Program-made: the position numbers and the translations under genes
The notes under the pieces: generated by a model
What the model saw: only the letters and a program-made list of their open reading frames with translations
Databases searched by the model: none
What the model was told of the DNA's origin: nothing
DNA from: Palaemon carinicauda
Taxonomy: Eukaryota; Arthropoda; Malacostraca; Decapoda; Palaemonidae
Direction: 5' to 3'
Assembly: GCF_036898095.1 (NCBI RefSeq)
Contig: NC_090767.1
Location: forward strand, 26,132,654 to 26,196,653
Length of the DNA stretch: 64,000 nt
Shown here: positions 43,004 to 54,000 of the stretch, piece after piece
Layout of the letters: every line of letters starts with the position of its first letter
Numbering within the stretch: position 1 is the stretch's first letter

Positions 43004-45251
43004 TCGGTACTCACTATCTGAGACGCTCTGCTCAGATTGTCAGCAAGCACATTCCTTTTGCCTGGAATGAAGCGTGCCGATAGTGGTATCGAGTGGATTT
43101 TGGCCCATCTCAGTATCTCTACTGCTAGATGTGATAGTTGCTGTGAAAAAGTACCTCCTTGTTTGTTGATGTAGGCCACTACTGTGGTGTTGTCGCTCAT
43201 CACCACCAGAGTGACTTGCCAGGTACTAGTGGAACTGTTGAAGGGCCAGAAAGACAGCCTTCATCTCTAGGAGATTTATGTGGAGGTACTTCTCTGACTC
43301 TGACCAGAGGCCTGAGGTCGTGTGGTGCAGCACATGGGGCCTCACCCCTTCTTTTGATGTATCTGAGAAGAGCATCAAGTCCTGGGGGAGGGACAAGATG
43401 GTCGACACCCTTTAGTAGATTCTCGTCTGCCACCCACCACTCGAAGTCTGTCCGTTCTTCTGGTCCCATGAGATCGCAATGTCCGGGGAAACGAAGGCCT
43501 CATTCCAGTTGGACTTTAGCCATTATTGGAGAGATCGTATCCTCTCAGGCAGGCGTTGAGAACTAGATGGGCCATGGATGATAGGTGCCCAAGGAGATAT
43601 AACCACCTTTGGGGTGGGAGTTCTTGTATGAGGAAAGGTCTTGCAACCTTCCTCAGCTTCACTACCCTCTCGTGTGATGGTAAGGCTTTGTGAAGATTGG
43701 TGTCTATTATCATTCCTAAGTATACCAGTCATTAAGAAGGAAGCAGAGATGACTTCTTGGGGTTAACCAAGATTCCCAGATCTTGGCAAAGTCCCAGAAG
43801 TTTGTAACTGTGCTGAAGAAAGGGCGCCACCGATTCTGCTACACTCAGCCACACTTCCAGATAGCATAGAAGACGGATGCCGATTCTGTGAGCCCAAAAT
43901 ACCACTAGGGTGAACACTCTCGTGAAAACGTGAGGTGCTGTGGAAAGACCGAAGCACAGTACCTTGAACTGGTATTTCTTGTTGTCTAGTGTGATTTTGA
44001 GATACTTCTTTGAAGACGGATGGATTGGGATCTGGAAGTATGCATCCTTTAGATCTAGGGTGCACATGAAGTCCTGCGGTCTTACCCCTTGTCTGACTTA
44101 TAATGAATGAATTATTTTTTTTGTGTGTGTGTGTGACTATGCAATCTAGAGGAGGGGCCTCTTTCTGATGTTAAAATGAGAATGTAGAGATAGGTAATAT
44201 TGTTTTACAATCCCTTTGATCCTAACTGAAGTGACCTGTCAAATTGCATTTGAATTCAGCCCAAATATTTACACTTATGTTGGTCTTTATTTATACTTGT
44301 ATATGTAGATTAAATATTTAGTTTTGATTCCAAAGAGGTTCTGTATAAAGAGATATATCTCTCCTGGTTTTGTAAACCTGTATTTTCACATATATGAAAT
44401 TTGTTTTTCTCTCAATTATTTGAATAATTTTTTTTAATCCTATTTCAATGCACTTCCTCACCTAAGATATTCCCCGTTCAAGCCTGAAGTTTGTTTTTCT
44501 TTGTAACATTTTTTTTCTCTCCTAATATTTGTAATATTCAAATAACTTGAAATATAATGAGGAAACCTGCTACCTAGAAAGCATATTGCTCATCTTATTT
44601 AGAACTTCATGCATAGCACTGCAAAGAGAGACGGGGAACCCAAGAGAAGATAATAGGGAATTTGAGGTTCTAGCTGGGTCCCCTTGCCTAGTATAAAAAA
44701 TTGAGGGGTGGTGCCCATTGCCCAGCTCTCTTGATTGTTTACCTTTTACCCAGATTTATGATTATTCCATCATATCGTCTTTATGTTTAGTGCATGTTGG
44801 AGTGTGGTTGGCATTCAGACACTAGGCAGTCTGCGTGCTACATCTGGCCACAGTCCGCAAACCAATAAACCGTATCCGTGCTGAACGAGGTTTAACAAAC
44901 TTGTTCAGAGCTGAGAGGTCGATGACTGGTCTCAAGCCTCCAGACGCCTTTTTCACATAAACGAGTCGACTGGAAAAGCCTGGGGAGTCGCCGAGGAATT
45001 TTTAGAGTGCTCTTCTTCAACGTGGTCTGGACTTCAGCCCGAAGAGCCAGCTTCTTTGCAGATCCCTTTGCATAGGAGCTAGTTGACACTAGAGTCTTGA
45101 TCAGTGGGGGGAGAGATTGAGTGAACGGGATGCGATACCCTGAACTAATCACGGAGACTATCCAGGGTTCGGCCCCAAGCTGCATCCAGCTCTTCAGGCA
45201 GCAATGCAGGCATTCCCCCACTGGTGGACAAGCAGGGGAATCACATAGCAT
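42421..45251 (-). pseudogene. Element 2 RT - RNase H, split by an insertion
   Basis: Minus strand. The N-terminal RT lies at 45,251-44,880 and ends in DLSALNKFV in shifted frames. An insertion of about 0.76 kb follows, and RT resumes at 44,067 with LDLKDAYFQIPIHPSSK. The catalytic box reads CYLEVWLSV instead of YLDDWL, so both catalytic Asp residues are lost. RNase H is in pieces (LMLFSDTSKEG at 43,370; VMSDNTTVVAYINKQGG at 43,200; IPGKRNVLADNLSRAS), followed by the extension MDLFATALNFRLPLYCSPVP at 42,945. Several frameshifts are present. Clearly dead. Confidence 0.85.
44100..44864 (+). mobile_element. Insertion in element 2 RT (family D)
   Basis: About 0.76 kb with no counterpart in the same place in element 3. 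The left boundary is near 44,100 and the right boundary near 44,864, after AGTCCGCAAACC. The right half (44,640-44,864) matches 52,075-52,285 and, inverted, 51,680-51,880. A GT run lies at the left end. It carries no ORF. It may be a solo LTR or a non-autonomous element; the exact target duplication was not resolved. Confidence 0.7.
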
Positions 45252-46882
45252 TTGCGGCCACGGCCGACTCCTCTAGGATACTTCCCTCCACAGGACGACT
45301 AGGAGCCTTGTTTGACTTGACAGGTAAGGGGCTTTTAGACACCTTGTTGTCTGTTGCCGCAGTCCTGTTCAGCGTTGGTTTCTGTTGTTTCGTCTGCGGG
45401 AGAGAACGTAGTCCGTAGGGGCGGGATGTCAAGGTCCTATGGAGGAGGGAGTCCTGGTTTGACTTCCTCCATCTCTCCGCAGCTCGCTCGACATCCCCCA
45501 GCTTGAACAAAGGGGAACCCTTCAGAGGGGAGTTTTGGAATTTCGCTATCTCGCAGTTTGGGACTTGGAAATGGAATCTCTCGATTATTGCATCTCTAAG
45601 CCTTAAGATGGCGTTCGCCCACAAGTTCACTACTTGGTGGGCAACGAACTCAATAGTCCAAATACCCGACAGGAGGAAAGTCTCCATCCCTTTTCGGGAG
45701 TCTTCTTTGGAAAAACCCTTTGTTTGCACCAGGTTTCTCACTGATCCCAACCATAGATCCAGCCAAAAAGTAGCCTGCATGGCATACTTCGCCACTTTCT
45801 CTTTGTTTAGAATTTCCGAAGCTGAGAAGTAAACTTGAAGCCCGAAGAGTCTCTCTAGAGAGATCCCCTTCGTAAGTTCCTCTAAGGAATGGTGAAGAGG
45901 AAGATCCGGGAGACACTCGCCAAGGACCTCTTAAAAATTTCTCTGCTGGACACTCAGATGTTGCAGTAGTTTTAAGGATGAGCCTGATCGAAGAGAGCTA
46001 GAGGACTCGGAGAGCTGGGCAGACACCTTCCGCCGGGCACTCTTCAGTCCCTGAGACCAGGGCAGAGCTTCGCTGTTCTTGGGGGCTTCCGAGTGCCTAA
46101 GACGTGGTCCAGGACCATGACCTTGCCCTCCTGAGGAGCCCTCAATGGGTCTGCCAACCCATTGAGTGAACTCATGCAAGCTATAACCTGCCGGATGCCA
46201 TGTTCTGACTCTTTCTGTTCAGCTTCTGAAGAAGAACTGGCAGCCGAATCGTTGTCTTCCACGCACGAGACATCACCTCGGGGTGGGTCGTGGTCGTTAT
46301 CGAAGTGGTCAAATGTAGACTGCTTGACCCACTCCGCAGGTCTTGTAATCCCCAATGAGGACTTTGGCAGAGTTTTTGAATCCTTACACTCTTTCCTCGG
46401 AGGGAAGAAAGTCTCTAGCACAGGAGGTTTGGATGGAACGACCTTCTGTTGGTCACCCGTAGGGGGAAGGATGGAGTCTTCCATGGGTTTCGAGACTACT
46501 CTGTGGTCTCGTGGGACTTCCTCAATGAGCAAAGGACAGAAAGAGTCACATAAGGACTCTTCCCTGAGAGAGAGAACTCTGACTGAATCGATGAGTGAGG
46601 AGCAGGAGGGTGAGGAGAAGTGGGCATGGCAACACTTGACCTCCCCTTGGACGACCTGACGGGGGTCAGCTTGACCCTACATGAAGCTACTTCATCAGGG
46701 ACTCCTCTTTTCCACTTCAGGGGAGAAGAAGAAACCAAAGTTTCTTGACGGGGAGGGACAGTGGATCTTCGCCGTGGGTCTGAAAATGTAGAGAAAAATT
46801 CTTCCAGGGGAATCCTGGGAGTTCCCGAAGGATAAGCAGGTGGGATACCTGCCGTAAAGGCTTGGGTTACTGCCCTAACCAA
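45241..46882 (-). pseudogene. gag: Element 2 gag, frameshifted
   Basis: Minus-strand pieces at 46,882-46,496, 46,532-46,044 and 45,795-45,241 together give a gag-like order: a Pro/Ser/Arg-rich start, an acidic Asp/Glu/Ser middle (FDHFDNDHDPPRGDVSCVED), a helical part (ATFWLDLWLGSVRNLVQTKG) and a Lys/Ser/Pro-rich end. It differs from gag of element 4 in sequence. Function as RNA-packaging protein is inferred from position before RT and composition. At least three shifts. Confidence 0.65.
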
Positions 46883-47812
46883 GGTTCCAAACTCAATATT
46901 TTGGAACAGAGAGATAACATTAAACTATGAATAAAAAACTCAAAATCATAATGTATTGATATAAAGAGAACAACAAACTATGAATAAAACATGATCTTGC
47001 AATTCACGGCTGTGGACCGATTGTGGCACTGTCGGAAAGCTACCCTATATAGAACGACAAAGAGGGACCCTACAAGGGAGCCTTATCTGACATCCAGGAG
47101 GAGTTAGAGGGAGGATGTGGAGCTGCAGTCTCCTTCCGAGCAACAGGAATCGACCGTGAACGGTGAACGATGGGGAGGAGACTTTCGTCTCTCAGGTGGA
47201 AGTTCCAGAGCTCGAGGAGGAGAAGGTCTTGCAGGCCTCTCTTCCCACAATCGACGATGCTCAAATCAGCGCTGGAGATCTAACGAACGTTGGCACCTAT
47301 CGGGAGGCTGGTTCTTGGAGCCGATGTGCTATAGTAGCCCAGTCATGAACATCCGTCTGTTGGCGATCATCAGAGCGATCAGTGCATCGGCGAGAGGTGA
47401 GGAGCACACGTCTGGTGACGTTTACTTTCCTCTTTTGGAGAGCGACAGGAAAGAGACAGGTGTGCAGCCAAAGGCCCATCGACGAGCCCAGGGCAGGTAC
47501 GCATGGCTGGCAGGGAAGGCACACACAAACTGAAAAGAAAAAACAAAAAAGTGATCAGTAATGGCTGTCCAAATTGGTGAGGAGGAGGAGCAGTAACAAC
47601 CGTTCTCCCTCCGAGCCAAAAGCAAAGCAAAGTACAGTCGCAGGTGTGTAGTTGAGAGAGGAAGATACTAACGCCCCCATCCCTCCGCTAGCTAGCAGTA
47701 TGGTTGGTTAACCCTCGCTGAATTCTATTGGCTTTTCCTTTCAGCTTTGCCGAAAGTAATACCCCTATATATCCCCCATAAATAGCGTTGGTTTGTATTC
47801 CAGTTACGGAAC
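46883..47812 (-). repeat. Element 2 leader and left terminal repeat
   Basis: The left end at 47,780-47,812 is ATAAATAGCGTTGGTTTGTA up to TTACGGAAC. Adjacent sequence (GAAAGTAATACCCCTATATA, CAGCTTTGCCGAAAG, AACCCTCGCTGAA) is the inverted match of the right repeat at 32,600-32,650 and 40,810-40,850. The rest is leader with short frames of no evident meaning. Confidence 0.65.
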
Positions 47813-48180
47813 CATTGTCATTTGTTCCAGTGCAGCATACAAACCTTCTGTTCTTTACGTAGGAGACTCACCTCAAGGTGGGTTGAAGACCTCAAACCAA
47901 CTGGCTGGCTACTGTCCCAGGATGACCTCATGTGCTTCATAAGAGCTCCTCAAGAGGCAGCCTGACACCTCGCTTTCCTCGTAGGATGACAGCCTGGGCA
48001 ATCAGTGCTGGAAGGAGTAAAAGATTTCAATGGGAGGTGAATAGATAAGAATGCAGTAGGGGTGAGCCCATTCATAATCTATACATTGCCCGACTCCTTG
48101 TTTGAAGAACGGGGACATAATAGATATAACAAATTTCCAAGTAATTTGTATTTTTCCTAACAATACAAACATTGAGGTAT
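47783..48180. repeat. About 395-bp block, duplicated at 53,601-54,000
   Basis: ATCCCCCATAAATAGCG... through ATTTGTATTTTTCCTAACAATA is repeated at 53,601-54,000 in the same orientation, nearly identical by eye with a few substitutions and short indels. It contains the left end of a lineage A element, an internal-complementary-like junction (TTGTCATTTGTTCC), about 250 bp of 3' non-coding DIRS sequence, and the first bases of another right end. So it is a composite of element ends. Confidence 0.88.
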
Positions 48181-49004
48181 TTATTAGGGATATAATTTTG
48201 GGGAAGCTGGAGGACTAGCCATAAGACTTTTAGCTAGGTGTAACTACCTCACCACTGGTTAGCGGGGGTGGAGGGGTAGCCTGCTACCCTGCTCACACAC
48301 ACCTGTGTTGTCTCGTCACTTTTGATTGCAAGCAGGACTTACAAGGGTACAAGTAATGGTGGGCCAAAGAGATTAAGGTTTGTATCGTTAGGAAAAATGC
48401 AAATTACTTTCAAATTTGTCATTTGTTCCGACATTAAATACAAACCCTTTTGCTCTTTATAAAGGAAGAATCACCCTTTAGGAGGGTGGAAGTCCAAACC
48501 AACTGGCTGGTGTTTGACCCAGGGTTTTTCCCTGTATGGAGAAACCCTGATACCCCACTAACATCTGTGCAAAACCTGTTTAGCTGCCTGAGCAATCTGA
48601 GTGATTGTGTGAAACTAGCAGTGTGATTAGTCTAGGTAAGATTTCTCAGAAACATAGGACTCTTCGAATCAACCATAGACGTTACCCAATCCCACCTCGC
48701 CAGGGGCTATGGGGATGCAACAAGCATTATTTCTATGTTTGGTAGCACAAGGAAATGGTTTTACCTGCAGACAGATCAGGCCAACTTGCCGAGGACCGTA
48801 GGTGCTGTTCCCCAAGAGAGGGGAAAATGAAAGAGAGGACCCAGTCATTCTTAACATTCATCCCAGACTAATCCTGGGTAACCTTTGCCTTTAACCATCT
48901 GCTACTTGTTCCTCAAGGAGCCTGAGGTATTTAAACCACTTGTTGTGCAGCCACCGCAGGGCCAATGGAATGGAGAACATCTCTATGTTCATGTGGGTCA
49001 CGTC

Positions 49005-50051
49005 TTACAGGTAGTGGGCGGTGAAGGTATTCTGACACTTCCACATGGCCGCTTGTAAAACCTGCACCACAGAGTAGTTCTTTAACGCTAGGGACGTGCT
49101 GATGCCCATAACATCATGAGCTCTGGGTTGTCTCGTCTGCGGAGGAGGATCGGGATTCAGGGCCAGGTCAGTGACCCTGCGAATCAAAGCAGAGATGGTG
49201 TTTTTGGTGATCTTCCTCTTGACCTTCTCCGTGCCGACGAAGAGTGCCAACACTCGGGGGAGAGCTGCTGCTGTTCTCTTGAGAGAGTATCTCAAACTCC
49301 TCACTGGTCAAAGTAACAGCTGACCTTGATCATCGGTTACATTATGAAGACTCCCAATCCAGAAAGGCCTAAATCTAGGCTCTGCTACTCCCAGATTTTA
49401 AGTCTAGCCGATAAACTCAGAGACAAAGCCAAACACTACCTCCCCCCATCCCCTTGAGTGGGAGACGTCGTATGAAAGACTGTGAAATTTGCTAACTCTC
49501 TTGGCTAAGGCTAATGCAAATAGGAAAACTGTCTTCAGAGTCAGGTGGGGATCTGATGCCTGGCGTAATGGTTTGTAAGGGGCACACTTCAGGGATCAAA
49601 GGACAAGAACCACGTTCCATGGAGGTGGTAAAACTTCTGACTGAGGGCAGATAAGCTCAAAACTCTGTATGAGGAGAGAAAATTCCCACGAAGAGGAAAT
49701 ATTAACTACTTTCAGCCTTACTGAGAAGTAGCCTTTCAACGCCGAGACCGAGAGGAGTTTTTCTTCCCGAAGGGAGAGATACCCCTTTCCATGATACCAA
49801 CCACAGAAGAAAGTCCACTTGGCCTGGTAGACTGAAGCGGAAGACCTTCGAAGGTATCCAGACATCCTTTTCACAACCTGTTGCAAAAAGCCTCTCTGAG
49901 GAAGGAGATGCTGGATAATCTCTAGGCGTGAAGTCACAGGGATACTACGGCTTTGTGAATGATGTTCACATGTGGTTGTCTGAGTAAATTGCGTTGTCGA
50001 GGGAGCTCTCTCGGAACCTTCGTCAGGATATGAAGAAGGTCCAGGAACCAT
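49005..50051 (-). pseudogene. Element 3 tyrosine recombinase, broken
   Basis: The N-terminal part at 50,051-49,596 (RSSASVYQAKWTFFCGWYHG) and the C-terminal part at 49,304-49,005 (TVTKNTIS-like region, RAHDVMGISTSLAL, NTFTAHYL). The His-x-x-Arg motif reads His-Asp-Val-Met, so the second catalytic Arg is lost. The stretch between the two parts is shifted. Confidence 0.78.
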
Positions 50052-50240
50052 TTGGCGTGATGATATAGTGGAGCTATGAGGGTCATTAACAGGTTCTTAG
50101 ATGATCTGGTCTTCTTGAGAACCCTTCTCATCAGATAGAACAGGGGAAAGGTGTAAACGTCGATGTTGTCTCACCGTTGCTGGAATGCATTTTTCCAGAA
50201 AGCCTGAGGAACCAGAACTGGGGAGCAGTAGGGAGGGAGC

Positions 50241-51675
50241 CTATTGTTCAGGGATATTGCAAAGAGATCCACAGTTGGAGAACCTCACAAAGTTAGGACT
50301 GTTGGCTACTAGATCATTCAAAGACCACTTGAAGCCCATCATCCGAGTCACTCTGCTTAGATTGTCTGCAAGCACACTCCTCCAGCCTAGAATGAAGCAG
50401 GCTGATAGGAACAATGAGTTGTCTTCTGCCCATCTTAGCATCTCCACTACTAAATGGCAAAGGTGCTGCCTAAAGGTACTGCCTTGCTTGTTCACCTAAG
50501 TCACGACCGTCATGTTGTCAGTCATCAACACCACAGAATGACCCACCAGTAAATGATGGAACTGCTGTATGCCTAGAAAGGTTGCCCTCATATCTACGAG
50601 ATTTATATACTGGAACCTTTTGGACTCTAACCAGAGCCTGGAGGCCATGTGGTGTAGTATGTGGGACACCACCTCCTTTTGACGCATCTGAAAAGAGCAT
50701 CAACTCTAGGGGAAGAACGAGAAGGTCAACCCCTTGGCGGAGATTCTCGTCTTCTACCCACCACCTCAAGTCCTTCAGCTGCTCGGGTACCACGGGGACC
50801 AGCATATCCAGGAAGTCCTCGTCTTAAACCCACCTGGATTTGCTGCACAGAAGAGATCGAATCCAGAGGCGGATGTTCACAACTAGATAGACCAGGGATG
50901 ACAGGGGACCTAAGAATGGGCCTACCACTTTCCTCAGCCTATGGATTTTGTAGTCTGATGGGAAGACTTTCTGCAGGCTGGTGCCGATGATCATTTCCAG
51001 GTAAACCAATCTTTGAAAGGAAAGCAGGGATGACTTCTCAAGATTTACCACGATCTCCAGATCTTGGCAAAAGACAAGGAGTCTATCTCGGTGTTGAACA
51101 GTTGCTATCAAGTCTGCTAGTATCAGCCAGTCATCCAGGTATCTTAGGAGGCAGATGCCAATCCTGTGGGCCCAGGTTAACATGAAGACCTGAGGGGCTG
51201 TTGAAAGACAAAAGCACAGCACCTAGAACTGGTATTACCTGTTGTCGTGTAAGATTCTTAGATATTTCCATGAAGATGGATGGACTGGGATCTGAAAGCA
51301 TGCATCCTTGAGATCCAGTGTGCACGAGAAGTCTTGAAGTCTTACCGCTTGTCTGACTGTCTTTATGCTGTACGGAGTTTGTAGAACAAACGTGTTCAGA
51401 GCTGAGAGGTCAATGACAGGCCCCCACCCTCCAGACGCCTTTTTCACAAGAAAGAGTCGACTGAAGAATCCTATTGACACGTCGACGACCTCCTGGAGAG
51501 CGCCCTTCTCCGACATAGTCTGGATTTTAGCCTGGAGGGCCAGCTCCTTTACAGATCCCTTCATATTGGAGCTCAATGGAACTGGATTCTGAGTCAATAG
51601 AGGGAGAGATTGAGTGAAAGGGATGCAATACCCTCAATGAATCACAGAGATTGTCCAAGGATCCACCCCGTGCAG
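50241..51675 (-). pseudogene. Element 3 RT - RNase H, broken
   Basis: RT pieces on the minus strand: 51,597-51,235 with WGPVIDLSALNTFVLQT and CTLDLKDACFQIPVHPSS, then 51,222-50,824 with LRYLDDWLILADL, where the catalytic Asp pair is kept. RNase H follows as LMLFSDASKGG (50,700), INLVDMRATFLGIQQ (50,600) and MNKQGSTFRQHLCHL (50,495). Frameshifts separate the pieces. It is most like RT of element 2, and shows what element 2 looked like without its insertion. Confidence 0.8.
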
Positions 51676-51679
51676 CAGC

Positions 51680-51880
51680 TGTAGAGGTTCACAGACTACG
51701 AACAGACATAAGACGCAGACTGCCTAGTGTCCGAATGCCGACCACAATCCACCTTTCCACTAAACAAAAACATGCCCAGAGATCTGGGCAAAAGGTAAGT
51801 CAAGAATGAACTGGGCACTGGGCACCACCCCTTGATTTTATACTGGGCAAGGGGACCCAGCTACAACCTTAGAATTTCTC
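51680..51880 (-). repeat. Family D repeat, inverted copy
   Basis: Reverse-oriented copy of the family seen at 44,640 and 52,075: CTGGGCACTGGGCACCACCC, TTGATTTTATACTGGGCAAG and GGGACCCAGCTACAACC, bounded on the left by GGTTCACAGACTACG. Confidence 0.8.
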
Positions 51881-52074
51881 CTCTTTTCTAGAGTTTACCA
51901 TCCCTCTCTTGGATGTGCTAGGTAATGTATTTTAAATAAAAAAGAACCCAGTGTTTTTTTTTTTTATTTTAGTAGGTGTTTCTTAATTTCAAGTAATAAT
52001 GACATGACAAAATTGGAGAGAATTCTTATTTTTTCCTAACGATACACACCTTTAGCTATTTATAGGGAAGATAA

Positions 52075-52285
52075 GAGGGAAGTAATGTTCGAGCTGGGTC
52101 CCTTTGCCCAGTATAAAATCAAGGGGTGGTGCCCAGTGCCCAGTTCATCCTTGATTGTTTACCTTTTACCCAAATTTATGATTATTCCACTGTTTTACCT
52201 TTTTGTGTAGTGAACGTTGGAGTGTGGTCGGCATTCGAACACTAGGCGGTCTGCGTGCTATATCTGGCCACAGTCTGCAAACCCC
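52075..52285 (+). repeat. Family D repeat, direct copy
   Basis: CGAGCTGGGTCCCTTTGCCC, GGGGTGGTGCCCAGTGCCCA, TTGGAGTGTGGTCGGCATTC and CACAGTCTGCAAACC. It matches 44,640-44,864 throughout. With 51,680-51,880 it forms an inverted pair about 200 bp apart. Just before it (52,015-52,060) lies a DIRS-end-like TTTTTTCCTAACGATACACA. Confidence 0.82.
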
Positions 52286-52289
52286 TGCA

Positions 52290-52986
52290 ACAATGATATG
52301 CTGGAGAGTGTGGACACACTGGGGAGCACTGACGGGCTGGAGAGCGCTGGCACGCAGGAGAGTGCTGCTGCGCTGGAGAGAGCTGGCGTGCTGAAGAACA
52401 CTGGAGAACTGGAGAGCGTTGGCGTGTAGGAGAGTGCTGGCGAGCTGGAGAGCACTGATGTTCTGGCGAGTGCTGTCGTACTGGCAAGCCCTGGCATGCT
52501 GGCGAGCTGGCAAACGCTGATGCGCTGGAGAAAGTGGACCCACTGAGGAGTACTGACACGTTGGAAAGTGCTGACGCGCTGGAGAGTCCTGGCGTGCAAG
52601 ACAGTTCTGGCGAACTGGAAAGCGTTGACGTGCAGGACAGTGCTGGCGAGCTGGAGAGCGCTGTGAAGCAGGAGAGCACAGGCAAGCTGGAGATCGTTGA
52701 CGCACAGGAGACAACTAGCAAACAACAGAGCCCTGACGTGCTGGTGAGTGCTATCGTGCTGGAGAGAGCTGACTCGCTGGCACGCTGGAGAGTACTGGTG
52801 CACGAGAGTACTGGTGCGCTGGAGAGCACCCGCGAGCAAAAGAGTGCTAAATCAAAGCTGGCAAGTGAGCAGGAGTGTGCTGCCGAGCTGGAGAAAGCAG
52901 GCGCTCAGGAGAGTATTGGCAAGTTAGAGAGCACCAATGCACAGGAGAGCGCTGCAGAACCGGAGAGTGGTAGTGCACCTAAATAA
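52290..52986. repeat. Degenerate 18-bp minisatellite with coding potential
   Basis: Loose repeats of CTGGAGAGCGCTGGCGAG. On the plus strand they read as six-residue units (LESAGV, QESAGE), giving an acidic frame of 150 codons at 52,534-52,986 and another at 52,217-52,429 in a different frame; the minus strand gives Ser/Pro/Arg/Gln-rich frames. It starts right after the family D copy, with ATATGCTGGAG near 52,299. Frames open on both strands are what such a repeat yields by itself, so I do not call a gene. Confidence 0.8.
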
Positions 52987-53600
52987 CTTTCATAATTAAT
53001 TAATTAATGCTATTTCAACCGGGAATGCCGTTCTACTAACTAAATAACACATGCCTAACGAACGACAGCGCCCATGGCGCCTCTGGTAACAGGCCTAGCT
53101 CCTAATCACAATAAATTACTCTAATTTCAATGTGAAACAGGAGCTAAAATATACACATTGTAAAGAATCAACACTCAACTTTCCAGAGGCAAAAGAAGCT
53201 GGAGATTGCATAATAATCCTTGCAGAATCGATCGAAAAAGTTAGAACAGGAAACACCACCGTGCAAATTCGCTACAGAATTAGGAATGTCCGCCATCTCG
53301 ATACTCAATAGTAGTATGGGAAGTAGGGTATCCTTGATAACAGCTCCCCTTCCATAATTGCTACTCTTCCCCCTCAAAGCGAAAACGCTATTCAGGGTGA
53401 AGATCGCATGTATCATATCAAGATATACATCCCTGATATTATGCGATATCCTTGAGAGAAATTTCAAGGATATTAGCGCCAGGAGTTAGAATTCCGGAGA
53501 CCTAAACGTAAATTCTCTGGGAATATCACTGTAGTACATATGTCCCTTTGGAAGCTGCTATTAGGAACCTTCCATCAGGACGACATGGCTTGAGCCCAAA
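52987..53600. other. Unassigned DNA ending in a recurrent terminus
   Basis: No gene seen. The right edge, CCTTCCATCAGGACGACATG followed by GCTTGAGCCCAAAAAT, recurs at 21,866 next to a DIRS gag scrap. This suggests the end of a further DIRS-like family. Confidence 0.45.
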
Positions 53601-54000
53601 AATCCCCCATAAATAGCGTTGGTTTGTATTCCAGTCACGGAACCATTGTCATTTGTTCCAGTGCAACATACAAACCTTCAGTTCTTCACATAGGAGACTC
53701 ACCTTAAGGTGGGTTGAGAACCTCAAACCAACTGGCTGGCTACTGTCCCAGGATGACCTCATGTGCTTCATAGGAGCTCCTCAAGAGGCAGCCTGACACC
53801 TCGTTTTCCTCGTAGGATGACAGCCTGGGCAATCAGTGCTGGAAGGAGTAAAAGATTTCAATGGGAGGTGAATAGATAAGTACGCAGTAGGGGTGAGCCC
53901 ACTCATAATCTATACATTGCCCGACTCCAACTTGTTTGAAGAACGGGGACATGATAAATATGAAAAAATTTCCAAGTAATTTGTATTTTTCCTAACAATA
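53601..54000. repeat. Second copy of the 395-bp composite block
   Basis: See 47,783-48,180. Here the block is cut at its right edge, AACAATA, by the right end of element 4 (TGACAAATTCG), which therefore seems to be inserted there. Confidence 0.85.

Larger units (their letters stand above)
32554..47812 (-). mobile_element. DIRS element 2 (minus), split by element 1
   Basis: Its right end, TGACAAATTCGTAGATAATT, lies at 32,554-32,650. After element 1 it resumes at 40,810 with CTAACGAGGG and runs to its left end at about 47,812. Without the two insertions (element 1, and a 0.76-kb piece at 44.1-44.86 kb) it would be about 6.3 kb. Order on the minus strand: left terminal repeat and leader, gag, RT-RNase H, recombinase, internal complementary region, right terminal repeat. 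Each gene is broken. Terminal sequences and genes match the 3' half of element 4, so both belong to one lineage (here called A). Confidence 0.85.
48121..51675 (-). mobile_element. DIRS element 3 (minus), 5'-truncated
   Basis: The right end begins at about 48,121 (AACAAATTTCCAAGTAATTT). Its inverted counterpart is at 48,376-48,425, followed by the left-end complement in an internal complementary region. Recombinase (49,005-50,051) and RT-RNase H (50,241-51,597) follow. Coding similarity stops at about 51,675 against family D repeats, so gag and the left end are missing. More diverged than elements 2 and 4. Confidence 0.82.

Noticed and set aside
52166..52839. Minus-strand frames rich in Ser, Pro, Arg and Gln
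   Set aside because: Open on every frame because of the 18-bp repeat; no evidence for a gene.
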